Translations under genes and position numbers: made by a program
Part shown: positions 1-9,712 of the stretch, in pieces
Layout of the letters: each line of letters starts with the position of its first letter
How positions within the stretch are numbered: the stretch's first letter is position 1
NCBI RefSeq assembly: GCF_007859735.1
Contig: NZ_SIHI01000013.1
Span: 25,338 to 89,337, forward strand
Source of the DNA: Thalassoglobus neptunius
GTDB lineage: Bacteria > Planctomycetota > Planctomycetia > Planctomycetales > Planctomycetaceae
Length of the DNA: 64,000 nt
Direction: 5' to 3'
The notes under the pieces: model-generated
Databases searched by the model: none
Seen by the model: only the letters and a program-made list of their open reading frames with translations
Told to the model about the DNA's origin: nothing

Positions 1-2
1 TC

Positions 3-611
3 ATCGCGGGTTATCCCGAACAATTAGAGTTTCTGGCCCAGATCCCTGATGATGAACTCGAAGTGTTCGGAGGGCGCGAGCAGATTGAAGAGTTCATGGC
101 TCAGGCAGCCCTTGCTGCCTGTGACTATTACATTTCAGAGAGTCCAATCGATGGGATTCCTTACTGGGATACCGGTGCTCCCGGGTTGGAGAAGTTGGGG
201 GACTACCGCAATCAGAAATCGGACCCGTTTAACGACTTCGAACCGGTCGACAGTTCCGCAGCTGCGATCGCGGCTCAAGGTTTCCTTCGTCTCGGAAACT
301 GGCTCAAAACGCAGTCGAGTCCCGATGCAGATCGTTACACACAAGCTGGCCTGACGATTCTCTTTCACCTTCTGGAAGAGCCTTATCTGAGTTTCGATTC
401 TGCCCATCAGGGATTGCTTTTGCATTCGATTTATCATCGTCCGCGTGGCTGGGATTATATCCCCGAGGGACGACTTATTCCGTGTGGCGAATCATGTATG
501 TGGGGCGATTATCACTTGCGTGAAGCCGCACTTATGGTCCAACGAATGGCTCACGGCCAACCTTATTACACATTTTTCGGTCCGACAGAAGACGCGACAT
601 CAGGAGCATGA
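3..611 (+). CDS. GH88-type unsaturated glucuronyl hydrolase, 3' part
   Basis: This is the C-terminal part (about 202 residues) of a gene that begins before the window; its reading frame is open from the first bases. It keeps the six-hairpin glycosidase pattern of family GH88/GH105: a DSSAAAIAA helix start, HQGLLLHSIYHRP, and SCMWGDYHLREA near the end, which match the C-terminal helices of unsaturated glucuronyl hydrolases. Such enzymes remove the unsaturated uronate left by polysaccharide lyases. The catalytic Asp pair would lie upstream and cannot be checked. The stop codon overlaps the next start in an ATGA arrangement, so the two genes are probably translationally coupled. A GH105 rhamnogalacturonyl hydrolase is the main alternative. 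Confidence 0.75.
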   Translation: MAGYPEQLEFLAQIPDDELEVFGGREQIEEFMAQAALAACDYYISESPIDGIPYWDTGAPGLEKLGDYRNQKSDPFNDFEPVDSSAAAIAAQGFLRLGNWLKTQSSPDADRYTQAGLTILFHLLEEPYLSFDSAHQGLLLHSIYHRPRGWDYIPEGRLIPCGESCMWGDYHLREAALMVQRMAHGQPYYTFFGPTEDATSGA

Positions 612-1714
612 TCGGTCGACATCTCAGTGAACTTGATACGCCTGCCCTTTGCATTGATCTGGATGTGCTGGACGAAAATATTCGTTCCATGTCGAAAGAG
701 ATGCGTGATGCGGGAAAAGCGTGGCGGCCCCATGTGAAGTGTCACAAGGTTCCGGAAATCGCGAGGCAACAACTTACTTCCGGAGCCATCGGCGTGACGG
801 CGGCGAAGTCGTCGGAGGCAGAGGTCTTCGTCGAGAATCAGGTTTCCGATGTCTTGATCGCGAACCTTATTGTTGGAGAGCAGAAACTCGAGCGCATCGC
901 ACGAATGTGTCGCGAAGGTGATCCGATTGTCGCGTGCGATCACTTCGTCCAGGCGGAAAGACTCTCCGATGTTTGTCGTCGGTCTGGAGTTATTTGTCGC
1001 GTCATCGTTGAGCTCGACATTGGAATGAACCGTGTCGGAGTTCGTCCCGGTCCTGATGCGGAACAACTGGTTCGCGGAATTGATCGCCTGCAAGGGATTC
1101 GGCTCGTTGGGATCATGGGATACGAAGGTCATCTGCTGACCGAATCAGAGACCGATCGCAAGAGAAAGCGAATTGAAGTTGCAATTTCTTTGCTCGAACG
1201 TCAGCGTGATCGGATGATCCGCGACGGAATCTGCTGCGACATCGTTTCCGCTGGTGGGACGGGTTCTTATCAGATGACAGCCCATTTGCCTGTTGTGACA
1301 GAAATTCAGGCAGGCGGCGGAATCTTTGGTGATCCGTTCTACTCGAAGATGTGCGGAGTCACCGGATTGAGGCCAGCACTGGGAATTGTGGCGACAGTGG
1401 TCAGCCGTCCGAGTCTGATGCAAGCGGTGCTCGACATCGGTCGCAAGTCCATTCACACCGAGATCTCTCCTCCGGAAATTTCGAGGATGGCAAACGGAAA
1501 GGAGTTGACCGATGCATCGATCAACTCCTTCAGTGCGGAACATACTGTCGTCGAGCTTGGCCCAGAGTCCAGAAATCTGATCATTGGGGACAAAGTGATT
1601 GTTGTCCCCGGCTACAGTGATCTGACGACTCTTCTCTACGACCAGTTCTACGGGTTGCGGGACAATTTCGTTGAGCGAATCCTGCCGATTGTTGGTCGAG
1701 GAAAGATTCAATAA
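608..1714 (+). CDS. D-threonine aldolase / D-serine dehydratase-like PLP enzyme
   Basis: A 368-residue protein of the alanine-racemase-fold DSD1/D-threonine aldolase family. The N-terminal signature LDTPALCIDLDVLDENI is followed by RPHVKCHK (residues 40-47), where Lys44 is the expected PLP-binding lysine. Family members split D-threonine or D-serine-type amino acids with PLP and a divalent metal near the C-terminus. Here the usual metal motif (Pro-x-His-x-Cys/Asp-x-Thr) reads PGYSDLT at 334-340, so the His is Tyr336 while Asp338 remains; metal use may differ. The start is fixed by the ATGA overlap with the upstream glycoside hydrolase gene, suggesting one transcript. Substrate cannot be assigned from sequence. 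Confidence 0.8.
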   Translation: MIGRHLSELDTPALCIDLDVLDENIRSMSKEMRDAGKAWRPHVKCHKVPEIARQQLTSGAIGVTAAKSSEAEVFVENQVSDVLIANLIVGEQKLERIARMCREGDPIVACDHFVQAERLSDVCRRSGVICRVIVELDIGMNRVGVRPGPDAEQLVRGIDRLQGIRLVGIMGYEGHLLTESETDRKRKRIEVAISLLERQRDRMIRDGICCDIVSAGGTGSYQMTAHLPVVTEIQAGGGIFGDPFYSKMCGVTGLRPALGIVATVVSRPSLMQAVLDIGRKSIHTEISPPEISRMANGKELTDASINSFSAEHTVVELGPESRNLIIGDKVIVVPGYSDLTTLLYDQFYGLRDNFVERILPIVGRGKIQ

Positions 1715-1825
1715 GAGTGCTTCCTGTAAAGGTCGTCCCGGACTCGCATGAACGTGCTGAGTCAATTGTTCAAGCGAGTCTTCGGGAAAAACGACCTGAT
1801 CGCAGCGACGGCTTCGAAGCAATGC

Positions 1826-3019
1826 TTACCAGAGGATCTCGAGTCCGAGACGACCACCGTGAGCAATGACGGAACCATCGTTCTCGACACTGTATCGACG
1901 ATTGCCGAGCAGGTTTGTCGAAAGACCGTTGATCTGATCTGGACCAAGAGCAACACCGGACAGGAAGAGTGCTTCGTAACCGGTCACCAGATTGATGTAG
2001 TCGGTCAGAGAGACAGTCGCGGTGAATCCAAGGTTTCCGGCAAAGGCAGCCCCGATTTCGCTGTCAGAGAGACGACGGCGATAAGCGGCATTTCCGTTTC
2101 CGGTGGCGACAATCGTTTCGCCGACGCTACCACGCATGTTGTTGTGGAAGATACCGGCTTTGCCGTAACCTTCGATGGTGATCCAGTCGCCGTCGAAGAG
2201 TCGGCCTGCGAATGTTGCCTGAGCACCATCCAGTTCGTTCGAAGCATCACCTCGAACCTGATAGAGAATCGAATCAGGTCCCGCTGGTGTTGCGAATCCG
2301 TCGAGTGACCCAGCCACAATTGGATCGAAACCAACGGCAGTCAGCGAAGAGCCAGCGAGTTGATCGTTGGGCTGTCCGCCAACAGGTGTTCCGTCCGCAG
2401 CATCGACTGCGTCAAAGAAACCGCCCAAAGTCACTCCACTCATTTCGTCGAGTTCAATGTGACGATAACCCACAGACGCTCGCCAGCGTCGGCATTCACG
2501 GTTGGTTCCGATGTTCAATTCGAAGTCGGAATAGTTTGATTCCGAGAACGATGTCCATCGTGGTGAATAGCCGGCATCCATCGGATCTGTCGCTCTCAGA
2601 AACTCCGTTTCGTCGATTTCTGCTCCGACAAGAGTGGCTGCCTGGCTGAGACCTAATGCTCGGTTCAGGGAGTTTCCACCCGCCGGAAAGAATCCAGCTC
2701 CGGCAGTGTCATCAAAGAGGACATCTCCATTGAACGTTCCGGAGTCGCTGGTTTCCCAGGTATCCAGTTGTGTCCATGAAGAGTCGATGTCGACACATCC
2801 CAGTTGACCACCGAGGATGAGTCGATAGCCGGATGTGTAATCGTAGTCACCACTTCCGAGACCGAGCGATTCTGGTCCGGCAACAACGTTTCCGTCTCCG
2901 TCGTTGTCGCGATCCATAAAGACCCAGTCCGCTTCGAAGAACATTTGAGCGTGACTGATCTGGCAGAATGACAGCACTCCAGTTGCGGTCAGGATTGCCA
3001 AGAATGTCTTCTTAAACAT
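1826..3019 (-). CDS. BBP7-like outer membrane beta-barrel protein
   Basis: A 397-residue secreted protein. Starting at the ATG at 3019 gives a signal peptide (MFKKTFLAILTATGVLSF, cleavage near SHAQ) with an AGGGGGA Shine-Dalgarno just upstream; an in-frame ATG 24 bases further out is less well placed. The mature part opens with FFEADWVFMDRDND, is rich in Asp, Gly and Ser, has alternating aromatic strands (for example VGYRHIELDEMSG, ITIEGYGKAGIFHNN), and ends in LGLEILW with a C-terminal aromatic typical of outer-membrane barrels. It resembles the planctomycete BBP7 barrel family. Its cargo or role is unknown. It is convergent with the aldolase-like gene upstream. Confidence 0.7.
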   Translation of the reverse strand: MFKKTFLAILTATGVLSFCQISHAQMFFEADWVFMDRDNDGDGNVVAGPESLGLGSGDYDYTSGYRLILGGQLGCVDIDSSWTQLDTWETSDSGTFNGDVLFDDTAGAGFFPAGGNSLNRALGLSQAATLVGAEIDETEFLRATDPMDAGYSPRWTSFSESNYSDFELNIGTNRECRRWRASVGYRHIELDEMSGVTLGGFFDAVDAADGTPVGGQPNDQLAGSSLTAVGFDPIVAGSLDGFATPAGPDSILYQVRGDASNELDGAQATFAGRLFDGDWITIEGYGKAGIFHNNMRGSVGETIVATGNGNAAYRRRLSDSEIGAAFAGNLGFTATVSLTDYINLVTGYEALFLSGVALGPDQINGLSTNLLGNRRYSVENDGSVIAHGGRLGLEILW

Positions 3020-4650
<1,631 letters not shown>

Positions 4651-4770
4651 ACCATTTTCATGGTTTTTGAGTGCTGCTTCATTCGAGGAATGCCGCGTTT
4701 TCTAATTGGAATCGCTGCAGACCGAAGAATGAGGAAGAAGCGGAGTCTCACCGACTCGAAACGAAAGCTT

Positions 4771-4807
4771 GCCCCGGTCGTGAATCAACACGACTGGGGC
4801 TTTTTTT
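4771..4807 (+). terminator. intrinsic terminator after eno
   Basis: A 12-bp stem (GCCCCGGTCGTG with CACGACTGGGGC, one G-T pair) around a six-base loop is followed at once by seven T residues. It lies about 120 bases after the enolase stop. Confidence 0.92.
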
Positions 4808-4945
4808 GTCTAATGGAGGATTCATGGGGCATTCAATTTGTGAGGGGATTGCCTTCACGATTTCGCTCCGTCAATGAGTGCGCAGTCGTGAAGAATCGTT
4901 TGCCTGAATTGTAAGAACCGTTTTGATACGTACTCGAGTGATTCA

Positions 4946-5680
4946 ATGCAGCTCGTTCCTGTTCTCGACCTAATGGACGGTCAGGTGGTTCGCGGAATCG
5001 CCGGGCGACGGAACGAATACAGGGCCAATCAGAGCTGTTTTGTTCAAGGTTCGAACCCTCTACAGACAGCATGTGCGTTTCGTGAACGCTTCGGACTGAA
5101 GCGTTTATATGTTGCTGACCTCGACGCAATTTCCGGACGGCAACCTGATCTTCGAGTTCTTGGGGAGTTGGTCGAATCCGGGTTTCGAATCTCTGTCGAT
5201 TGCGGAAGCGTTTCACTGACGACAGCTGAGCAGCTGCGGCAACTGGACATTGATGAGATCGTCATTCCGCTTGAAAGCCTGTCCGACTGGCAGAGCGTGG
5301 AACAACTCATTGAGGTTGTCCCGACGACTCAGTTGCGATTCAGTATCGATCTTATGCGAGGACGTCCGATGGGATCGGTTGGTGAGCAGGAGTCCATTCG
5401 AGAAACTACCGAACGGGTCTTTGGCTTCGGACTGACAAAGTTCATCGTCCTCGATCTCGCCTCTGTCGGCATGGACGGAGGTCTCAATACACTCGAGATT
5501 TGCCAGTCGATCCTGGAAATGAACGCAGAAGCAAAAATCTGGACCGGAGGCGGAATCCGCAACTGTGAGGATCTCGAAGGGCTTCGCGAGGTGTGTGATG
5601 TCGATGGAGTATTGATCGCGTCCGCACTCCATGACGGGAAGATTTCCCCCGCTGAGGTCCAGCGACTCTTCAACTCCTGA
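4946..5680 (+). CDS. HisA-like TIM-barrel protein
   Basis: A 244-residue TIM-barrel relative of HisA (ProFAR isomerase). It opens MQLVPVLDLMDG with Asp8 where the HisA catalytic base sits, and has Asp135 in FSIDLMRG at the position of the second catalytic Asp. The C-terminal phosphate-binding loops are present as WTGGGIRN (199-206) and GVLIASALHDGKI (221-233). It is not a normal HisA: the N-terminal half is shortened and it has no his neighbours. It fits the HisA-related group COG1411 of methanogens, methylotrophs and planctomycetes, for which a link to methanopterin-type C1 metabolism has been suggested; that link is only inference here. It could alternatively be a functional hisA. Confidence 0.7.
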   Translation: MQLVPVLDLMDGQVVRGIAGRRNEYRANQSCFVQGSNPLQTACAFRERFGLKRLYVADLDAISGRQPDLRVLGELVESGFRISVDCGSVSLTTAEQLRQLDIDEIVIPLESLSDWQSVEQLIEVVPTTQLRFSIDLMRGRPMGSVGEQESIRETTERVFGFGLTKFIVLDLASVGMDGGLNTLEICQSILEMNAEAKIWTGGGIRNCEDLEGLREVCDVDGVLIASALHDGKISPAEVQRLFNS

Positions 5681-5733
5681 AGACAAACTCAACTTGCCTC
5701 CGCTCTCAAGAGAACGCACAAGAGCAGCGATCG

Positions 5734-7755
5734 CTATTTGTTTTCCGTTTGACCCTTGGTCAGTGTCACAAGCTTCGTCAACGTATCGAACGAGACGACT
5801 TGATCGGACATCAACAACTCCGGCGGGGAAATTTCATCGGCTGATGGAAGATCGACGCGGCTGATCAATGAAGACATCAAGGCGGCAGTCGTCACAACTC
5901 CAGAGATGTGGTTTGGTCCTCGAAGAGTCAATTCTGCGTTCGCAAAGTCCGGTTGCTGGTGCAGCCCTTCGCATGCTTCCACAATGTCGAAGACTCTCAG
6001 GCTGTCCAATGTATGACCGAGAAGGGCAAGTCTGCGTTTTGCGTGCGTCGCTTCGCGAACTTGTGACGGCCATTCCGAAGCTCCCAATGCACGCGGAGCA
6101 AAAAAGACGAGTGCTTCTCCATTCGAAGAGTCAGACTCTTTCAACGCTTGAATAAGCATCGAAACGTCGACATTCGTACCTGACTCTGAGCTTCGCTTTT
6201 CAGCAGGATTCGAAACGTTGACGTCTGCATGTTCCGGAAAGTGCTCGCCAACTTCACTCGCAAATCCGCTCCATGCTGAGTCATCGCAAACGACGACTTC
6301 CAATGTCGTCGGAGAGGGAGCTTGGTCTCTTTGAATCACGAAGACCGGGAGGCTGCAACTCGCATCGCTCATTAACTTGAACTCGCGTAGCGCGAGTCCA
6401 TCGCTCTTTGTTTCTCGAACGAGTTCGAACTGAATCGGGGTGTCTGTGGCCTTGTTGGGCCAGTTGCGGAAACTCGTTTTTAAGAGTCCACTTCGCAATT
6501 GATCAGCGAGTTCGAGTTGTTCTGATTTGCTCTGGGGAATCTGAAGAAAGGGAACGGGAATGAACGATTCGTGAATGGTTGAGGTACGTTCATCAGCCGG
6601 GATCGTGTCGAAGACTTTAAGTTCTTCTTTAGTAAACATCTTCTCGGCGACCGACTCAATGGGTTGATCCTCGCCTTTGAGGAAGCGGTTGAACCAGTGA
6701 AACGCGCTGACTTGCAGGCGTTGTGTATCTTTGTGCGGCCCCTCGGTGATATTGAGTCCGATGTGATCAAGCTGGCCGTACAATTCGTACAGGTGGCGAG
6801 TCTTCATGTAGACATCAACAACTCCATCAAGCGGGAAGATAGAGTCTTTGTCAGTGTTGGAGATCAACAGCGGACGCGGAGCAATTAATGCTGCGACCAT
6901 GGGGAAGTCCCACTGATAGGTGTTCACCTGATACATGCAATCGCAGTGCCCCTCAATGCAGTCGTCAATCACATGATTTTGAAGACTTGTGATACCAGCG
7001 ACTGGAACAGCAGCGGCAATCCGTTCATCGAGAGCGGCGACCCACCATGTGTAGGCTCCTCCACCAGAGCGCCCTGTCATTCCAAATCGCTTTGAGTCAA
7101 CTTCTGGCCGCGACTCAAGATAGTCCAGCGAACGAATTCCGTTCCATGCTTCGACGCCGGCGGGAGTGTATCCGCGATTGTGCCACCACCACATTCCTTC
7201 GCGATACGTTCCGTGGTGCAGACCTTCAATCTCGCCAAGCTGAATCGTGTCGATGGTCAGGCAGACGTATCCATTCTTTGCAAACAAGACACCGTGATGG
7301 TGATAGCTGACCTTATTCCCGTAGCTGATTCCATTTTCAGAAACGCGGGCGTGTCCACACACGTAAAGAATGGCGGGCAGTCGCTCGGTTTGAGTTTCCG
7401 GGCGGTAGAAGTTGCCTGTGACGTAAAGGCCGGGCTTCGACTCAAACGAGATGTTCTCGACGATCACGCCATCGCGTTTGTGAGTTGCGGTCACTTTTGC
7501 ATTGAGTGGAGTTCGTTTTGGCCAGGGGGAGAGTCCCAGCATCTGTTGAAGCTGTTGAACGTACTCAGGTTTCTTTTGCTTCCAGGTCTCGAGGTTCGAC
7601 ATCGCCGCGACTGTCGACTCGGCGCACTTATTCGTTTCCGCTTCGAGAAAATTGGAAAGCCACTTGGAATTGTCTTCGGCCCTTAAACTCGGCGTGAGTG
7701 CAAGAGTGGAAAACAGCAACACGACGAAAACTGGGAGGAGGGTGTGACTTCGCAT
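5734..7755 (-). CDS. secreted alpha/beta hydrolase, acetylxylan-esterase-like
   Basis: A 673-residue exported hydrolase. The ATG at 7755 is used because it gives a clean signal peptide (residues 1-26, ending SLRAE) and avoids most of the overlap with the upstream gene. The catalytic nucleophile is Ser230 in GMTGRSGGG; Asp304 in NTDKDSIFP and His341 in EGPHKD complete a likely triad. The first domain (about 80-365) is of the large acetylxylan-esterase/dienelactone-hydrolase type, with YRPETQTERLPAILYVCGHA before the core. About 300 further residues have no recognised motif. It is encoded just downstream of a GH10-like protein, in keeping with a role in polysaccharide or ester breakdown. Substrate is unknown; a peptidase is less likely. 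Confidence 0.75.
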   Translation of the reverse strand: MRSHTLLPVFVVLLFSTLALTPSLRAEDNSKWLSNFLEAETNKCAESTVAAMSNLETWKQKKPEYVQQLQQMLGLSPWPKRTPLNAKVTATHKRDGVIVENISFESKPGLYVTGNFYRPETQTERLPAILYVCGHARVSENGISYGNKVSYHHHGVLFAKNGYVCLTIDTIQLGEIEGLHHGTYREGMWWWHNRGYTPAGVEAWNGIRSLDYLESRPEVDSKRFGMTGRSGGGAYTWWVAALDERIAAAVPVAGITSLQNHVIDDCIEGHCDCMYQVNTYQWDFPMVAALIAPRPLLISNTDKDSIFPLDGVVDVYMKTRHLYELYGQLDHIGLNITEGPHKDTQRLQVSAFHWFNRFLKGEDQPIESVAEKMFTKEELKVFDTIPADERTSTIHESFIPVPFLQIPQSKSEQLELADQLRSGLLKTSFRNWPNKATDTPIQFELVRETKSDGLALREFKLMSDASCSLPVFVIQRDQAPSPTTLEVVVCDDSAWSGFASEVGEHFPEHADVNVSNPAEKRSSESGTNVDVSMLIQALKESDSSNGEALVFFAPRALGASEWPSQVREATHAKRRLALLGHTLDSLRVFDIVEACEGLHQQPDFANAELTLRGPNHISGVVTTAALMSSLISRVDLPSADEISPPELLMSDQVVSFDTLTKLVTLTKGQTENK

Positions 7756-7948
7756 CGGGGATCTTTCGTTCAGTGATCCTGAAGAGTGAGAGTCGATCGT
7801 TCTCACTGTCATCATCGGATCGGCGGGCACTGACCTCTGTTGCTCTCGGATAGACAATCTTTCGAACAGCTTGATTGTGAGTCGGCTGTGGTTGATTGTG
7901 CAATGCAACGAGCTGAAATGCGATGCGACGAGAGCGAAAATACTCGCG

Positions 7949-9439
7949 CTAGAGGGTTTCGAATCGAGACTGCTGTTGAAGAGTTTCCAGCATTTTCTTC
8001 GAGTGCCCATCAGCAGTGAGAAGTCCACTATGTGGATGCCGATGAGGAGCTCCGTCGCTGAACTGGTCGAGAAAGACACCCGTCACAGATGGTTTTGCCA
8101 TGAGCAGCGGAACGATTTCTCCCATCCATTGAGCTTGTCGTTCTTCGGTCCATTGAGGTTGCGAAGGATGTGATCGGACCGCGATGGTCGGATCGGTGAG
8201 CGGGTCGTGCGTCGCCGCAGACGGACAGGCAAGATTGACATGGATCTGCAGCCCCAAGAGGCTCCAAAGATCGATCAGTTTCGAGATTGAAAGAATGTCA
8301 TGGGGCAGACAGGCTCGGTTGGTGTAGCCGACGTTGATGTCAAGACTCACACCAGTCAGGCCAAGATTGGAACGAACGAGCGCGTCCACGAATTGAAACG
8401 GCGTAAGTTGGTGATGGCCGAAACGTTGATATTCGCCCCAGGGTTGTTCGATGCGAATAAAGAACTGGGAGTCGCTGTCGGTGCGGACACCCGCTTCCAA
8501 CGTTCTGGCAGTGAGGGACAAACACTGCTCCTCGTTGAGATTGAGTGCTCCTCCATAGTTTCCGGCGGAAGAAATTTCCCAGATTCGCACGCGACCTGTG
8601 TAGCGCGAGACGGCTGTGTCCACAAAATCACAAACGAAGCTGATTAAGTTGAGGAAGTCGCTGCTCCAGGGTTCCAGCCACTCAGGAAGCCCGCCATCAT
8701 CGAGTCCAACAAGCGGTCCGCCGCGGATGATCATCCGATTTTCAGAGACCGTTTCGATCAACTGATCGACGAGGGACCAGTCGTAATCACCTTCTTCTTT
8801 TTCGATATCGGTCCATCGAATTGGAACGGATGCTGTGTTGAAGGTATTGAAGAATGTTTTTCGACCGAAATCCGTCAATACCGAAGCATCGACGGTGGCT
8901 CCCAGCAAATTGGGAGCATGAGAAGACGACCGACGAATACTGGCCATCCGTTGAAGTGTATAAGCGTGAGTTAATATGTTGGCTGCCTGACAGGCCAGTT
9001 GTAGAGACCTCTGAGACGCTTCGACGAATTGATTCGGCGAATCCTGACATGCACTGGCATGTGCGAGGGCTTTAAACGACCCGGATTGCAGCTTTGTAAA
9101 TTCTGAGGGAATCATCATGCGCGCCATTTCCCAAATGGCAGCCTGATCCCGAATTTGAGAGAGCTTTCCTCGCGCGAGTTCGAGAGGAAGAAAGTAGGGC
9201 CGGTCTTGTTCGCGAAGAGAAGTTGTGGTCAGAACGGGGCGCCCGATTCCCGGCACTGGCCAGGGAACACTCACCTTTCCGCTGTCCGAATATGACCTTC
9301 GGCAAGAGAGCGTTTTCCCGTCGTATTCGACTCGAGTCGGAAAGATTCGCCCGTCAAATCCGCTGATGTACGCTTGCCGATGTTCTGGCCACTCTTCGGG
9401 ACTTGTTGCGGGATGGACGACAAAACGCATCACTCCCAT
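7949..9439 (-). CDS. GH10-like TIM-barrel protein
   Basis: A 496-residue protein with no obvious signal peptide. The C-terminal 300 residues look like a glycoside hydrolase family 10 barrel: FNTASVPIRWTDIEKEEGDYDWSLVD resembles the strand that precedes the GH10 active site, RIWEISSAGN holds a Glu in the position of the acid/base, and a late VTGVFLDQFSDG matches the end of such barrels. The second catalytic Glu is uncertain (IRIEQPWGEY is a candidate). The first about 170 residues are a planctomycete-type beta-rich N-terminal domain. The start has CCAGGAG upstream at suitable spacing. It runs in the same direction as the esterase gene that follows. Activity on xylan is not shown by the sequence. 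Confidence 0.6.
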   Translation of the reverse strand: MGVMRFVVHPATSPEEWPEHRQAYISGFDGRIFPTRVEYDGKTLSCRRSYSDSGKVSVPWPVPGIGRPVLTTTSLREQDRPYFLPLELARGKLSQIRDQAAIWEMARMMIPSEFTKLQSGSFKALAHASACQDSPNQFVEASQRSLQLACQAANILTHAYTLQRMASIRRSSSHAPNLLGATVDASVLTDFGRKTFFNTFNTASVPIRWTDIEKEEGDYDWSLVDQLIETVSENRMIIRGGPLVGLDDGGLPEWLEPWSSDFLNLISFVCDFVDTAVSRYTGRVRIWEISSAGNYGGALNLNEEQCLSLTARTLEAGVRTDSDSQFFIRIEQPWGEYQRFGHHQLTPFQFVDALVRSNLGLTGVSLDINVGYTNRACLPHDILSISKLIDLWSLLGLQIHVNLACPSAATHDPLTDPTIAVRSHPSQPQWTEERQAQWMGEIVPLLMAKPSVTGVFLDQFSDGAPHRHPHSGLLTADGHSKKMLETLQQQSRFETL

Positions 9440-9712
9440 CCCGCTACTCCTGGCGCAACAATTTCAATAAATCGTGAATTATTCGATGGCCAGCCCGAAG
9501 CAGCCAAATCAGTTCCACACTGATGAGTGAATTCACAGTAAGCGAGCATCATAGTTTTCAGGGGCAGAACGTACAAGAAGAGTCAGTTTCCTATGGAAAT
9601 CAAAGAGTGATGAAGGTTTCAGAGCAGTGATTCACAGATCAGGAGACAAGCAAACGACGCCTTCATTGAAAGAAACGAGATCAGTTGGTTGCTGGGAAAA
9701 CATGGGGACGAA

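Noticed and set aside
1748..2308. 186-codon plus-strand frame across the barrel gene
   Set aside because: It is antisense to a protein with a signal peptide, ribosome site and C-terminal aromatic; codon pattern matches the minus strand.
5049..5060. GGTTCGAACCC, like a tRNA T-arm
   Set aside because: It lies inside the HisA-like gene and no cloverleaf can be built around it.
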